Below, in pieces: positions 54,271 to 62,167 of a stretch of DNA of 64,000 bases. The stretch is from assembly GCA_022839785.1 (NCBI GenBank), contig JALHJW010000001.1, forward strand, positions 372,001 to 436,000, in the 5' to 3' direction. How positions within the stretch are numbered: position 1 is the first letter of the stretch; each line of letters opens with the position of its first letter. Position numbers and translations under genes: made by a program. The DNA comes from Desulfovibrio sp. (lineage in GTDB: Bacteria; Desulfobacterota; Desulfovibrionia; Desulfovibrionales; Desulfovibrionaceae). The notes under the pieces are model-generated. The model was given only the letters and a program-made list of their open reading frames with translations, was not told the DNA's origin and made no database searches.

Positions 54271-54356
54271 TCCAGGACGCGGGCAGGGTTGAGTCCTGGC
54301 CGGGACTTTCGTACCCTGCCCGCGTCCCCGGCACCACAAACGAAAGAAGGACAAAC

Positions 54357-55514
54357 GTGACCGTGACCCCGGACGTCGTCATCCCCGATCCCATGGACCT
54401 CGCGCGCGACCTGGTGCGCATCGACACCGCCAATCCGCCCGGCCGCGAGGAGCCCGCGGCGCGGCTGCTGGGCGGCCTGCTCGCCGGAGCGGGCTTCTCG
54501 GTCGCCTATCCGGCCTTCGCGCCCGGCCGCCCCAGCCTGGTGGCGGAACTGGCCTCGCCGGACATGACGGGCTGCCTCTGCCTCTCCGGCCACCTGGATA
54601 CGGTTCCCGTGGGCGAAGCCGCTTGGCAGCGCCCGCCCCTGTCCGGCGAGATCGCGGACGGCAGGCTTTGGGGCCGCGGCGCGGCGGACATGAAGGCGGG
54701 ACTGGCCGCGCTCACGGTGGCGGCGCTGCGCGTGGCGCAGGCGCACGGTAGGACCGGCGGCCTCGCGCGCGGCCTGCGCGTCGTCCTGAGCGCGGGCGAG
54801 GAGACGGGGCTTGACGGAGTAAAGTTCCTACGTACTCAACCGCAGCTCATGGGGCAGGCCGCGGCCGTGCTCGTGGCCGAGCCCACGGACTGCCGCCTGC
54901 TGCTGGGGCACAAGGGCGTGGCCTGGCTGGCGGCCGAAGCGCACGGCAAGGCGGCCCACGGCTCCATGCCGGAGAAGGGGGTGAACGCCCTGTACGCCGC
55001 GGCCGAGGCGGCGCTGCTCCTGCGCGGCGCCTTCGACGGCCTGCCCGGCCACCCGGTCATGGGCAGACCCACCCTCTCGGTCAACCGCATGACCGCGGGG
55101 AGCAAGCTGAACATCATCCCGGACCACGCGCGCCTGGAGATCGACTGCCGCACCGTCCCGGGCATGAGCGGCGAGGGCGTGCTCGATCTGGCCACGCGTC
55201 TGGCCGGGCATCTCGTGCATTTCACGGCCCTGGACACCCACGCCCCGGTCTGGACCGATCCGTCCCATCCCTTTGCCCGGCTCGCGGCGGACGCCGCCCG
55301 CCAGGCCACGGGCGCGGCACATCCGCCCGCCGCGGCCAGCTACTTCACCGACGGCTCGGTGCTGGCCCAGATCTATCCCGGCGCGGCCGTGGCCTTCTTC
55401 GGACCGGGCGAGCCCGGGGCCTGCCACACCTTGGACGAGTCCTGCCCCGTGGCGCAGATCCCCCTGGCCGCCGAGGTCATCGCCCGCACGGCCGAGGCCT
55501 GGCTCCGCGCCTGA
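54357..55514 (+). CDS. M20 family metallohydrolase (ArgE/DapE-like), second copy
   Basis: 385 aa from GTG 54357, with AAGG upstream. Metal ligands H79 and D81 (SGHLDTVP), D111 (ADMKAG), E148-E149 (GEETG), E175 (AEPTD) and a late His in ACHTLDES. The overall plan and several segments (GHKG...AWL, AHGSMPEKGVNALYAA, LNIIPDHARLEIDCRTVP) parallel the M20 protein at 306-1460, so the two are paralogues with perhaps different substrates. Cytoplasmic. It ends at a strong bidirectional terminator. Confidence 0.85.
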   Translation: MTVTPDVVIPDPMDLARDLVRIDTANPPGREEPAARLLGGLLAGAGFSVAYPAFAPGRPSLVAELASPDMTGCLCLSGHLDTVPVGEAAWQRPPLSGEIADGRLWGRGAADMKAGLAALTVAALRVAQAHGRTGGLARGLRVVLSAGEETGLDGVKFLRTQPQLMGQAAAVLVAEPTDCRLLLGHKGVAWLAAEAHGKAAHGSMPEKGVNALYAAAEAALLLRGAFDGLPGHPVMGRPTLSVNRMTAGSKLNIIPDHARLEIDCRTVPGMSGEGVLDLATRLAGHLVHFTALDTHAPVWTDPSHPFARLAADAARQATGAAHPPAAASYFTDGSVLAQIYPGAAVAFFGPGEPGACHTLDESCPVAQIPLAAEVIARTAEAWLRA

Positions 55515-55546
55515 GGCCGCTCGGCCGCTCCGCCCCGCGCAAACGA

Positions 55547-55578
55547 AAACGGCCGGGAGGCGCGCCTCCCGGCCGTTT
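55547..55578. terminator. Bidirectional intrinsic terminator
   Basis: A 32-nt perfect palindrome (arms with GGCCGGGAGG / CCTCCCGGCC) flanked by A and T tracts, between the convergent M20 gene (+) and ferredoxin gene (-). Read on the minus strand it is followed by GTTTTCGTTT; on the plus strand by GTTTCACACG. Confidence 0.85.
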
Positions 55579-55602
55579 CACACGTCTCGCGCAAGGGTCA
55601 GG

Positions 55603-55794
55603 TCATTCCCAGGAGATGCACTGCGCGGGGCAGGTGTCGATGGCCTCCTGGATCTCCTCCTCGGAGTTGCCGTCGGGGTTGACCACCGAGGCTTTGCCCG
55701 TGGACTGGTTGAAGGCGAAGGTGTTGGGCGCCAGTTCCACACAGGTTTCGCAACCGATGCAGGCGTCCTCGTCAAGCACGACGTTCTTTCCCAT
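55603..55794 (-). CDS. [4Fe-4S] ferredoxin
   Basis: 63 aa from ATG 55794 with GGAGG upstream; the longer frame is non-coding. Cluster ligands C12, C15, C18 (CIGCETC) and C55 (TCPAQC) indicate one [4Fe-4S]; the second cluster site is lost apart from C59. Size and sequence style match Desulfovibrio ferredoxin I. It carries low-potential electrons in the cytoplasm. It follows the 4Fe-4S protein gene by 25 nt and may share its HcpR-type promoter. Confidence 0.92.
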   Translation of the reverse strand: MGKNVVLDEDACIGCETCVELAPNTFAFNQSTGKASVVNPDGNSEEEIQEAIDTCPAQCISWE

Positions 55795-55819
55795 GGTCTC
55801 CCTCCGTTTTGCGCCGCCC

Positions 55820-56635
55820 TCAGGCGAACGGTGTTTCGTTGTGCCGCACCATATCACCATTTCTGGTGATGACAACATCCTTGATCGGGACGCCGGAACC
55901 GGCCCGGCGCGCGGCCTCGTGCACCAGCCCGGAAAGCCCGGTGCAGCACGGCACCTCCATGCGCAGCACGGTCACGCTGCGCACGCCGCTTACGGCGAAC
56001 ATCTCCTGGAACTTGGCCAGATACGCGTCCACGTCGTCGAACTTGGGGCAGCCGATCATGACCACCTTGCCCGCCAGCACGTTCGGGTTGAATCCGGCCA
56101 GGGCCACCGGCGCGCAGTCCGCGGCCACCACCAACTCCGCGCCGCGCAGGAAGGGCGCGTGCGGCGGCACCAGCTTGATCTTCACCGGCCAGTGGGACAG
56201 GGCCGAGGCCTGCGCCTCGGGCGCGGCCTCCTCGTCGCCGCCCATGCAGGCGCAGGGGCTGGACGTCTTGGCCGCCGGAGCCTTGGCCGCGCGCGGCTGC
56301 ATGGACATCATGGCCGAACCGGGGCAGCCGCAGCCCAGCGTGGCGGGCCGGGCGGCCCTCATCTCGGCCTCGGCCTTCATGCGGGCCACGTGGGCGTGGG
56401 CCGCCGTCTCGTCGAAATCCTCCGCCTCGCGCTCGACGATCTTCAGCGCGTCGCGCGGGCACGCGCCCAGGCACGCGCCCAGGCCGTCGCAGTACAGGTC
56501 CTTCACGATGCGGGCCTTGCCCTCCACAATGGCCAGCGCGCCCTCGGCGCAGGACGGGATGCAGGCCCCGCAGCCGTCGCACTTCTCCTCGTCGATCTCA
56601 ACGATCTTGCGGACTATCTTCGTCGTCACGGTCAT
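55820..56635 (-). CDS. 4Fe-4S dicluster protein associated with Hcp
   Basis: 271 aa. Two ferredoxin motifs are at the N-terminus: CDGCGACIPSCAEG and a variant CDGLGACLGACPRD. A cysteine-rich insert follows (LGCGCPGSAMM, SSPCACMGG, about 100-130), then a domain with AELVVAADCAPVAL, VMIGCPKFDD and EVPCCTGLSGLV. Proteins of this build accompany hcp in Desulfovibrio and may deliver electrons to it. A TTGAT-CCAA-GTCAA site lies 66 nt upstream, so it is likely in the HcpR regulon with hcp, which lies just upstream on the same strand behind a terminator. Confidence 0.86.
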   Translation of the reverse strand: MTVTTKIVRKIVEIDEEKCDGCGACIPSCAEGALAIVEGKARIVKDLYCDGLGACLGACPRDALKIVEREAEDFDETAAHAHVARMKAEAEMRAARPATLGCGCPGSAMMSMQPRAAKAPAAKTSSPCACMGGDEEAAPEAQASALSHWPVKIKLVPPHAPFLRGAELVVAADCAPVALAGFNPNVLAGKVVMIGCPKFDDVDAYLAKFQEMFAVSGVRSVTVLRMEVPCCTGLSGLVHEAARRAGSGVPIKDVVITRNGDMVRHNETPFA

Positions 56636-56700
56636 GGCGTTTCTCTCCTTGGGTTGGTCATCCTACGCCTTCCTTTTAAGCCCGCAAGACGCGGGGAACA

Positions 56701-56714
56701 TTGATCCAAGTCAA
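56701..56714. promoter_or_regulatory. HcpR-type binding site upstream of the 4Fe-4S protein gene
   Basis: TTGAT-CCAA-GTCAA, a 14-nt dyad with one changed half-site base, between the hcp terminator and the 4Fe-4S protein start (56635, minus strand). Confidence 0.65.
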
Positions 56715-56740
56715 GACTCCCGTTTTTTTCAAATACAATT

Positions 56741-56766
56741 GCCCGCCCCCCTTTCGGGGGGCGGGC
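56741..56766 (-). terminator. Intrinsic terminator of hcp
   Basis: A perfect 11-bp stem (GCCCGCCCCCC / GGGGGGCGGGC) with a 4-nt loop, 47 nt after the hcp stop. On the minus strand it is followed by AATTGTATTTG, an A/T-rich but imperfect tract. Confidence 0.65.
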
Positions 56767-56813
56767 TGGCGGCATGAGACGGAGGTGTATGGAACGGAAC
56801 GGTTACGGTCTTT

Positions 56814-58451
56814 CTAGCCGAGAATGGCCTTCAGGTCCTCGTCCGGCGTGGTGATGGGCATGATGTTGTAGTTCTGCACCAGCACGTTCACTACGTTGGG
56901 CGTCAGGAACGCGGGCAGGGAGGGCCCGATGCGGATGTTCTTGACCCCGAGGTGCAGCAGGGTGAGCAGGATGGCCACGGCCTTCTGCTCGTACCAGGAG
57001 AGCACCAGGGAGAGCGGCAGGTCGTTGACCCCGCAGCCAAACGCGCCCGCCAGGGCCACGGCGATCTGGATGGCCGAGTAGGCGTCGTTGCACTGGCCCA
57101 CGTCCAGCAGGCGCGGAATGCCGCCGATGTCGCCGAGCTGCTTGTCGAAGAAGCGGAACTTGCCGCAGGCCAGGGTCAGGACCACGGTGTCCTTGGGCGT
57201 CTTCTCCACGAACTCGGTGTAGTAGTTGCGGCCGGGCTTGGCGCCGTCGCAACCGCCCACCAGGAAGAAGTGCCTGATGGCCCCGGCCTTGACCGCGTCG
57301 ATGACCTGCGGGGCCACGGACATGACGGTGTTGCGCGCGAAGCCCGTGAGCACCGACCCCTTGTCCTGGTCGTCCGTGAAGCCGGGCATGGCCAGGGCCT
57401 TGGCGATGGCCGGACCGAAGTCCTTGGTCCCGTCGGCCTTCTCCTCGATGTGCGCCGCGCCGGGCCAGGCCACCAGGCCGGTGGTGAAGATATTGTCCAG
57501 GTACTCGCCGCGCGGACGCTGGATGCAGTTGGTGGTCATGATGATCGCGCCGGGGAACTCGCCGAACTCTTTCTGCTGATTCTGCCAAGCCGTGCCGAAA
57601 TGGCCGTAGAAGTGCGGGTGCTTCTTCAGCGCGGGATAGGCGTGGGTGGGGATCATCTCGCCGTGGGTGTAGATGTCGATGCCCTTGCCCGCGGTCTGAT
57701 CCAGGAGCATGTGCAGGTCCTTGAGGTCGTGGCCCGAGACCAGGATAGCCTTGCCCTTGCGGTGACCGAGCGGCACCGGCGTGGGCGTCGGGTGGCCGTA
57801 CGTGCCGGTGTTGCCCGCGTCCAGCAGCTCCATGGCGCGCAGGTTGATGCGACCGCACTCCAGGACCAGGCCGACCCACTTATCCAGCGGAAGGTCCTGG
57901 CGCTCGGTGGCCGCAAGCCCTTCCTGCATGAACTTCCAGACCTCGTCGTCCTCCTGGCCCAGGATCGCGGCATGATCGGCATAGGCGGCCACGCCTTTGA
58001 GGCCGTAAATCAGGGTCTGCTTCAGGGACTTGATGTCCGCGTTCAGTTCGGGATCGTTCTCGATGCCGTGGGCCTCGCCCTGGGCCACCATGCCCGCGGT
58101 GTCGGAGGCCAGCACCAGCGTGGCCGGACCCGCCGGGATCGCGCCGCCCGCGGCCTTGACCTTGGCGGCCAGGGCGTCGCGCTTTTGCACCGTCTCCTTG
58201 CACAGGGCCACCAGACGCGCGGGATCGAAGTCCACGTTGGTCAGGGTGGAGAAGACGGCCTTGCCCATGTAATGGCCGAGCGCGGCGTCGTACGCGCCCT
58301 TCTCGCGCGCGGCCAGGGCCACTTGGGCCAGACCTTTCTGAAGGTAGACGAGAAGGTCCTGCAGGGCCGCCACGTCGGGCTGCTTGCCGCAGACGCCGAC
58401 CTTGGTGCAGCCGGTGCCGGCCGCGGTCTGCTCGCACTGGTAACAGAACAT
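56814..58451 (-). CDS. hcp: Hybrid cluster protein (hydroxylamine reductase), class I
   Basis: 545 aa from ATG 58451 with AGGAGG upstream. The N-terminal four-cysteine motif C3-x2-C6-x8-C15-x5-C21 is that of class I Hcp from strict anaerobes, binding a [4Fe-4S] cluster. Ligands of the hybrid Fe-S-O cluster are found in HGEMIPTHAYP, TTNCIQRP, GGCDGAK, LACGKFRF and GQCNDAYSAIQIA. It reduces NO to N2O and hydroxylamine to ammonia in vitro and protects against nitrosative stress. Divergent from the HcpR gene, with an HcpR-type dyad between them. Confidence 0.97.
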   Translation of the reverse strand: MFCYQCEQTAAGTGCTKVGVCGKQPDVAALQDLLVYLQKGLAQVALAAREKGAYDAALGHYMGKAVFSTLTNVDFDPARLVALCKETVQKRDALAAKVKAAGGAIPAGPATLVLASDTAGMVAQGEAHGIENDPELNADIKSLKQTLIYGLKGVAAYADHAAILGQEDDEVWKFMQEGLAATERQDLPLDKWVGLVLECGRINLRAMELLDAGNTGTYGHPTPTPVPLGHRKGKAILVSGHDLKDLHMLLDQTAGKGIDIYTHGEMIPTHAYPALKKHPHFYGHFGTAWQNQQKEFGEFPGAIIMTTNCIQRPRGEYLDNIFTTGLVAWPGAAHIEEKADGTKDFGPAIAKALAMPGFTDDQDKGSVLTGFARNTVMSVAPQVIDAVKAGAIRHFFLVGGCDGAKPGRNYYTEFVEKTPKDTVVLTLACGKFRFFDKQLGDIGGIPRLLDVGQCNDAYSAIQIAVALAGAFGCGVNDLPLSLVLSWYEQKAVAILLTLLHLGVKNIRIGPSLPAFLTPNVVNVLVQNYNIMPITTPDEDLKAILG

Positions 58452-58529
58452 GATGTATCCTCCTTGACGGTTGGCGTGGTTTTCCGTGTGTCGTTGAACG
58501 CACACTGCCGAGGATCGGGGATTCAGACC

Positions 58530-58543
58530 TTGACTTAGATCAA
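58530..58543. promoter_or_regulatory. HcpR-type binding site between hcp and hcpR
   Basis: TTGAC-TTAG-ATCAA, 79 nt before the hcp ATG (minus) and 41 nt before the regulator ATG (plus). Position suits activation of hcp and autoregulation. Confidence 0.72.
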
Positions 58544-58583
58544 CTTGCAGGGTTCTTTCAAAAAAAATTTCAGAGGTCATGAA

Positions 58584-59264
58584 ATGACACGACCCGACAC
58601 CGTCCGCGCCATCCAATTCTTCGCCGGACTCTCCGACGCGCAGGCCGCGGCTTTGGGCAGCATCGCCAACACCCTGCCCGCGCAGCGCGGCAAGGAGATC
58701 TTCCACGAGGGCGAGGAGGCGGCCGGACTCTTCGGGATCATCGAGGGCAAGATCAAGATCGCCAAGCTCTCCCCCCTGGGCAAGGAGCAGATCCTCCACA
58801 TCCTCGGGCCCGGCGAACTGTTCGCCGAAGTCCCGGTCTTCGCGGGCAGGAACTACCCGGCCAACGCCGTGGCCATGGAGGACTCGCGCCTGCTCTTCAT
58901 CCCGCGCCGGGCCTTTCGCGACATGCTGGCGAGCGATCCGGACCTGGCCATGGGCATGCTCGCCATCCTCTCCATCCGGCTGCGCGAATTCACCCGCAAG
59001 ATCGAGGCCCTCTCCCTCAAGGAAGTGCCCGAACGCCTGGCCGCGCACCTGCTCCTGCTGCGCGCCCAGCAGGGCAAGGACGTCCTGCGCCTCGACCTGC
59101 CCAAAGGACAGCTCGCCAGCCTCCTCGGCACCATCCCCGAAACCCTCTCCCGCGTGCTCAAAAAGATGACCGAGGCCGGATACATCACCGTGGACGGCAA
59201 CGACATCGGCGTGGCCGACGCCGAACGGCTCGACGCCCTGGCCCAGGGGCTGGAACGTCTGTAA
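58584..59264 (+). CDS. hcpR: CRP/FNR-family regulator HcpR
   Basis: 226 aa from ATG 58584, with AGAGG 7 nt upstream; a TTG 39 nt earlier overlaps the operator region. A cyclic-nucleotide-binding-like sensor domain (about 10-120: GKEIFHEGEEAAGLFGIIEGKIKI, LHILGPGELFAE), dimerisation helix (about 122-150) and a CRP-type HTH (LPKGQLASLLGTIPETLSRVLKKM, 172-195). It has no cysteine at all, so it is not an FNR-type Fe-S sensor. HcpR proteins sense NO/nitrite stress, in some species with heme, and activate hcp. Gene order and the four dyads in this window support the name. Confidence 0.9.
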   Translation: MTRPDTVRAIQFFAGLSDAQAAALGSIANTLPAQRGKEIFHEGEEAAGLFGIIEGKIKIAKLSPLGKEQILHILGPGELFAEVPVFAGRNYPANAVAMEDSRLLFIPRRAFRDMLASDPDLAMGMLAILSIRLREFTRKIEALSLKEVPERLAAHLLLLRAQQGKDVLRLDLPKGQLASLLGTIPETLSRVLKKMTEAGYITVDGNDIGVADAERLDALAQGLERL

Positions 59265-59849
59265 TGAAGGCCTCCGGCGGCCAGGGAGGGCGCTACGCGC
59301 GCCCTCCCTGGACCCTCTCGCGCCAAGGGGCCAAAGCCCCTTGGAACCCCGACTGCTGCGTCCGGCTCAGGTGCGACGAGACCCGCGCAGCCACGACAGC
59401 GCAACGGCGCACCGCAGGGGGTGCGTTCTTCCAAGATTCAGACGCGATATTTTCGAGACGCAGGCAGGTTCTCTTCACATCCCCCGCGCCAATGGACTTC
59501 CGTGGCGCACGTCTCCCTTGCCTCTGGCGCGGAAGAGGGGGCAAGGCGGAGTTTTCCGCTCCCGCCGTCCCCGGCGGGAGCGGAAAAAAACGTTTTGATT
59601 CTTCCCGGCCTTCCCGCCGCGCACGACCGGCCCGTCGCCCTCCGCACCGGCGGCATTGCGCCGTCGTGCCCAGGCCGGTCACGTCGCGCCGCGCATGACG
59701 CAGAGACAAGGGATCGAAGGGGCTTTAAGCCCCTTCGTCGCCGAAGGCCTCTTCACTTCTTCTTCTCCCATCCTCCTGTCCTCCCGGCCTGGCGGTCGCC
59801 TTGCCATCCCGCAACCGAGCAGGTATGACCGCCCGGCACGAGGAGCGCC
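59265..59849. repeat. Gene-free region with several hairpin-forming repeats
   Basis: 585 nt without a convincing gene (short frames have no ribosome site and are made of Arg/Pro/Ala). Four stem-loops are visible: 59281-59311 (CCAGGGAGGGCGC / GCGCCCTCCCTGG), 59323-59344 (CCAAGGGG / CCCCTTGG), 59552-59587 (15-bp stem) and 59716-59736 (GAAGGGGCTT / AAGCCCCTTC). The first two follow the hcpR stop within 20 nt and may end its transcript, but no T tract follows. The GGCCTCCGGCGGCCAGGG type of sequence is reminiscent of intergenic repeat elements in Desulfovibrionaceae genomes. Function unknown. Confidence 0.55.
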
Positions 59850-60635
59850 ATGTCCGAGAACGATGCATCCCAAGCTTTTCTGGAGAGCCTGCCGGAGGTG
59901 AAGCCGGGCGAGCGGTTCCAGTTCGCCTGCCACCCGGAAGTGAAGTGTTTCAACGCCTGCTGCGCGGACCTGAACCTGATGCTCACGCCGTACGACGTGC
60001 TGCGGCTCAGGCAGGGCCTGGCGCGTTTCGGACAGCCCATGTCCAGCCGCGACTTCATGACGGCGCATGCGCACGTGGGGCAGGCACCGGATACGGGTTT
60101 TCCGGCCCTGGCCCTGGTCATGGCCGAGGGCGCGGGCAAGCCGTGCCCGTTCGTGCGTCACGACGGCTGTTCGGTCTACGCGCACCGTCCGGGGGCGTGC
60201 CGCACGTATCCCATCGGCCGGGCGTCGAAGCTGGGGCAGGACGGCGGCATCGTGGAGCAGTTCTTCCTGGTCAAGGAGCGGCACTGCGTGGGCTTTTTGG
60301 AGGACCGGCACTGGGACCTGGACGCCTGGCTCTCGGACCAGGGTCTGGCCGCGTACAACGCCTGGAACGACCGGTACGTGCGGTTGCTTGCGCGGCAGAA
60401 AAAGACCGGACGGGCCATCGACAACCGCCGGGCGACCATGGTCCTCATGGCGCTCTACCAGCTGGACAGCTTCCAGGGTTTCGTGAAGGATATGAACCTG
60501 TTCCGGCGACTGGACGTTTCCGAGGAGCGGCAGGCCGCGGTGCTGGCTGACGAAGAGGCGGCCCTGGACTTCGCCCTGCAGTGGGTCGAGCTGGTTCTGC
60601 TCGGCGACTGCGAGGGCCTGCGCCCGGCGCCCTGA
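59850..60635 (+). CDS. YkgJ family cysteine-cluster protein
   Basis: 261 aa. The family's Cys cluster is present: CHPEVKCFNACC (C27, C33, C37, C38), then CPFVRHDGCSVYAHRPGACRTYPIG with three further cysteines. These form a zinc- or iron-sulfur-binding site in the YkgJ/UPF0153 group; the biochemical function is not known. The C-terminal 100 residues are helical and not typical of short YkgJ proteins. No signal peptide. It precedes a small lipoprotein gene by 27 nt, perhaps co-transcribed. Confidence 0.85.
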   Translation: MSENDASQAFLESLPEVKPGERFQFACHPEVKCFNACCADLNLMLTPYDVLRLRQGLARFGQPMSSRDFMTAHAHVGQAPDTGFPALALVMAEGAGKPCPFVRHDGCSVYAHRPGACRTYPIGRASKLGQDGGIVEQFFLVKERHCVGFLEDRHWDLDAWLSDQGLAAYNAWNDRYVRLLARQKKTGRAIDNRRATMVLMALYQLDSFQGFVKDMNLFRRLDVSEERQAAVLADEEAALDFALQWVELVLLGDCEGLRPAP

Positions 60636-60662
60636 GCGCCTTTTCCCATGAGGAGGCATGCC

Positions 60663-61100
60663 ATGCGAATCCCCACTCCGTTTCGGCTCGCAGTTCCGTT
60701 GTGCCTGATCCTGGCGCTTGCCGGCTGCGGCATGTCCGACCGCGGCGGACCGTGGTGGGAGCCTCAGGAGCACACCGTCGAACTGGAGCCGGGCCAGACG
60801 GCCAAGACCGTCTCCCTGCCCGCCGGCGACTACCTGACGCTCATCCTGCCGCTACGCCTGGACGAGCCGGTCTCAGAAGATCTGGATTACAGCCCGAGGC
60901 TCATGCACTACGCGGGTTTCCGCCACACGCCCGCCTCAAAGCGGGAGCTTTCCCTGGGGCGGAACGGCAAGTTCACCTTCTCCTTCATCACCCGCGACCC
61001 GGGCAAGGGCGAGATCGTCATCTACCGCCTGGGCCCTGACAAGAAGCCCGTGAAAAACGAGCCGTACGCGCGGATTTCCTTGGTGATCACCGAGGAATGA
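60663..61100 (+). CDS. Small lipoprotein, function unknown
   Basis: 145 aa from ATG 60663, with AGGAGG 6 nt upstream; the earlier ATG at 60648 overlaps that site. A signal peptide with lipobox LAGC (about 19-22, LILALAGCG) predicts lipid attachment. The mature protein is beta-rich (HTVELEPGQTAKTVSLPAGDYLTLILPL, FTFSFITRDPGKGEIVIYRLG), resembling small Ig-like or protease-inhibitor-like folds (chagasin-like pattern is possible). No catalytic motif is seen. Confidence 0.72.
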   Translation: MRIPTPFRLAVPLCLILALAGCGMSDRGGPWWEPQEHTVELEPGQTAKTVSLPAGDYLTLILPLRLDEPVSEDLDYSPRLMHYAGFRHTPASKRELSLGRNGKFTFSFITRDPGKGEIVIYRLGPDKKPVKNEPYARISLVITEE

Positions 61101-61602
61101 CGGATTGGCGGGAGCGGGCGGAAGCGGAGCGTGAAAACCTTCGCCCGGCCCGCCGGGCGGCCGACCGGGCGAAGGGGCTGTGATGCGCCAGCATGGGCGC
61201 ATGACAGGAGGGGGTACTTTCTTCTCTACCCCTGTCCACGAAAAAAAGCCAGAAAAATCTACACACTGGCAGGCTTTTTTTGTCCTCTGTGTGGAAAACC
61301 CTGTGAAGGGGGGTATTCAGGGCGAACGCCCCCCCAGGCGGCGCATCCCGAAAAAGGTGCGGGCCGCCGCCCTGGAAGATTCCCCCCGGAATCCAGAGCG
61401 ACGGCCCGCGTTGCGAGGAAATATACGCTGCCGCACCGGTGTTTCCCCCTCGCTGTCATATGCCGATGCTGCGACGCTGGGCGTCGGGCGATCAGGGGAC
61501 CGCGCGGCCGTTCCGGCGGTCCAACTATGCCATCGATACCGGTCCGGCAGCGTAATTTCTGCGTGCGCGCGGAGCGCGCGGGTCAATGAGCCTCTGCCCG
61601 GG
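61101..61602. other. Intergenic region with inverted repeats, possible structured RNA
   Basis: 502 nt with no convincing gene; long open frames here lack ribosome sites and overlap known genes. An A-run/T-run hairpin near 61241-61281 (AAAAAAAGCC / GGCTTTTTTT) can end transcripts in either direction, most likely that of the lipoprotein gene. The inverted repeat pair at 61418-61440 and 61538-61559 is listed separately. Confidence 0.5.
61418..61559. repeat. Long-spaced inverted repeat (22-23 nt arms), possible structured RNA
   Basis: Left arm 61418-61440 and right arm 61538-61559 are inverse copies (GAAAT, then TACGCTGCCG[C/G]ACCGGT) with one mismatch and one extra base. The 97-nt interior has its own stem (GGACCGC with GCGGTCC, about 61496-61522). 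The whole could fold as a long hairpin with branches. It may be a small RNA, an mRNA leader element, or a minimal mobile element; no coding frame of note is inside. Confidence 0.4.
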
Positions 61603-61929
61603 TCAGGAGGTCGCCGGGCCCAGCCCCTGCTGCACGAAGCTGCAGAGCGCGCCGGGCTCGGCCTCCCCCAGGAAACGGTCCCGCTCTTTCCCCCCATGGA
61701 AAAGCAGGATGGTCGGGGTCCCGAGGATGTTCAGCCTGCTGCGCAGACCGGGGTTCTCCCCCTCCTCGATGACATAGACCGCGAGCCGCTCCCCGAACCG
61801 GGCGGCGACCGTGCCCAAGGCCTCGATCAGCCGCCCGTCCCGCGCCTTGCTCTGCAGGCAGGCGACCAGAGTCGGCTCCTGACTGCGGATTGCGGCGCTG
61901 ATGTCAATTCCCCCCATGACATCGGGCAT
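61603..61929 (-). CDS. Thioredoxin-fold protein lacking the CxxC active site
   Basis: 108 aa from ATG 61929; the ATG at 61938 abuts the G-rich ribosome site (GAGGGGGG) and the one at 61917 is a third option. Thioredoxin-type elements are LVACLQSKARDGRLIEALGTVAARFG, LAVYVIEEGENPGLRSRLNILGTPTILLFHGGKERDRFLG; the cis-Pro GTPT turn and the FHGG strand are clear. Where thioredoxins have WCGPC there is CLQSKARDG, so dithiol chemistry is absent. A sigma-54 promoter lies directly upstream and an NtrC-type activator gene precedes it, so expression is probably tightly controlled. Role unknown. Confidence 0.72.
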   Translation of the reverse strand: MPDVMGGIDISAAIRSQEPTLVACLQSKARDGRLIEALGTVAARFGERLAVYVIEEGENPGLRSRLNILGTPTILLFHGGKERDRFLGEAEPGALCSFVQQGLGPATS

Positions 61930-61960
61930 AAAAGTCATCCCCCCCTCGGTTTCCCTATTA

Positions 61961-61976
61961 GCAAAGGACGGGCCAA
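61961..61976 (-). promoter_or_regulatory. Sigma-54 (-24/-12) promoter of the thioredoxin-like gene
   Basis: Minus strand TTGGCCCGTCCTTTGC: the invariant GG (-24) and GC (-12) are 10 nt apart, and flanking bases follow the TGGC...TTGC pattern. Transcription would start about 12 nt later, near 61949, leaving a short leader that includes the G-rich ribosome site. The adjacent gene is a sigma-54-dependent activator. Confidence 0.75.
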
Positions 61977-62077
61977 CTCGGCTGAAATGCGAATATTCAA
62001 AATAGCTGAATTATTACAGAGAGATGTAAAATTTCGAACTGGTGCCAAAAAGCGCCTAATCAATGCGCCACACGCAT

Positions 62078-62138
62078 TGGCACATGTGACACGATGGCAC
62101 ATAGCGCCACACACGTGTGCCATGACACATATGTGCCA
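62078..62138. promoter_or_regulatory. Cluster of palindromes, probable activator binding sites
   Basis: TGGCACATGTGACA (62078-62091), CACACGTGTG (62110-62119) and TGACACATATGTGCCA (62123-62138) are related dyads with TG[G/A]CACA / TGTG[C/A]CA arms; a further TGGCACA lies at 62095. They sit about 105-175 nt upstream of the sigma-54 promoter, the usual distance of enhancer sites, and just after the activator gene. Confidence 0.6.
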
Positions 62139-62167
62139 GGCATGCGGCACATTTTCCCGCGCCTGTG

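Noticed and set aside
59264..59698. Open frame of 144 codons after hcpR
   Set aside because: No ribosome site, Arg/Pro-rich translation without a recognisable fold, and it runs through several perfect hairpins.
62095..62155. CRISPR-like or tandem repeats in the TGGCACA cluster
   Set aside because: The copies are short, in both orientations and irregularly spaced, as expected for protein binding sites, not for CRISPR repeats with spacers.
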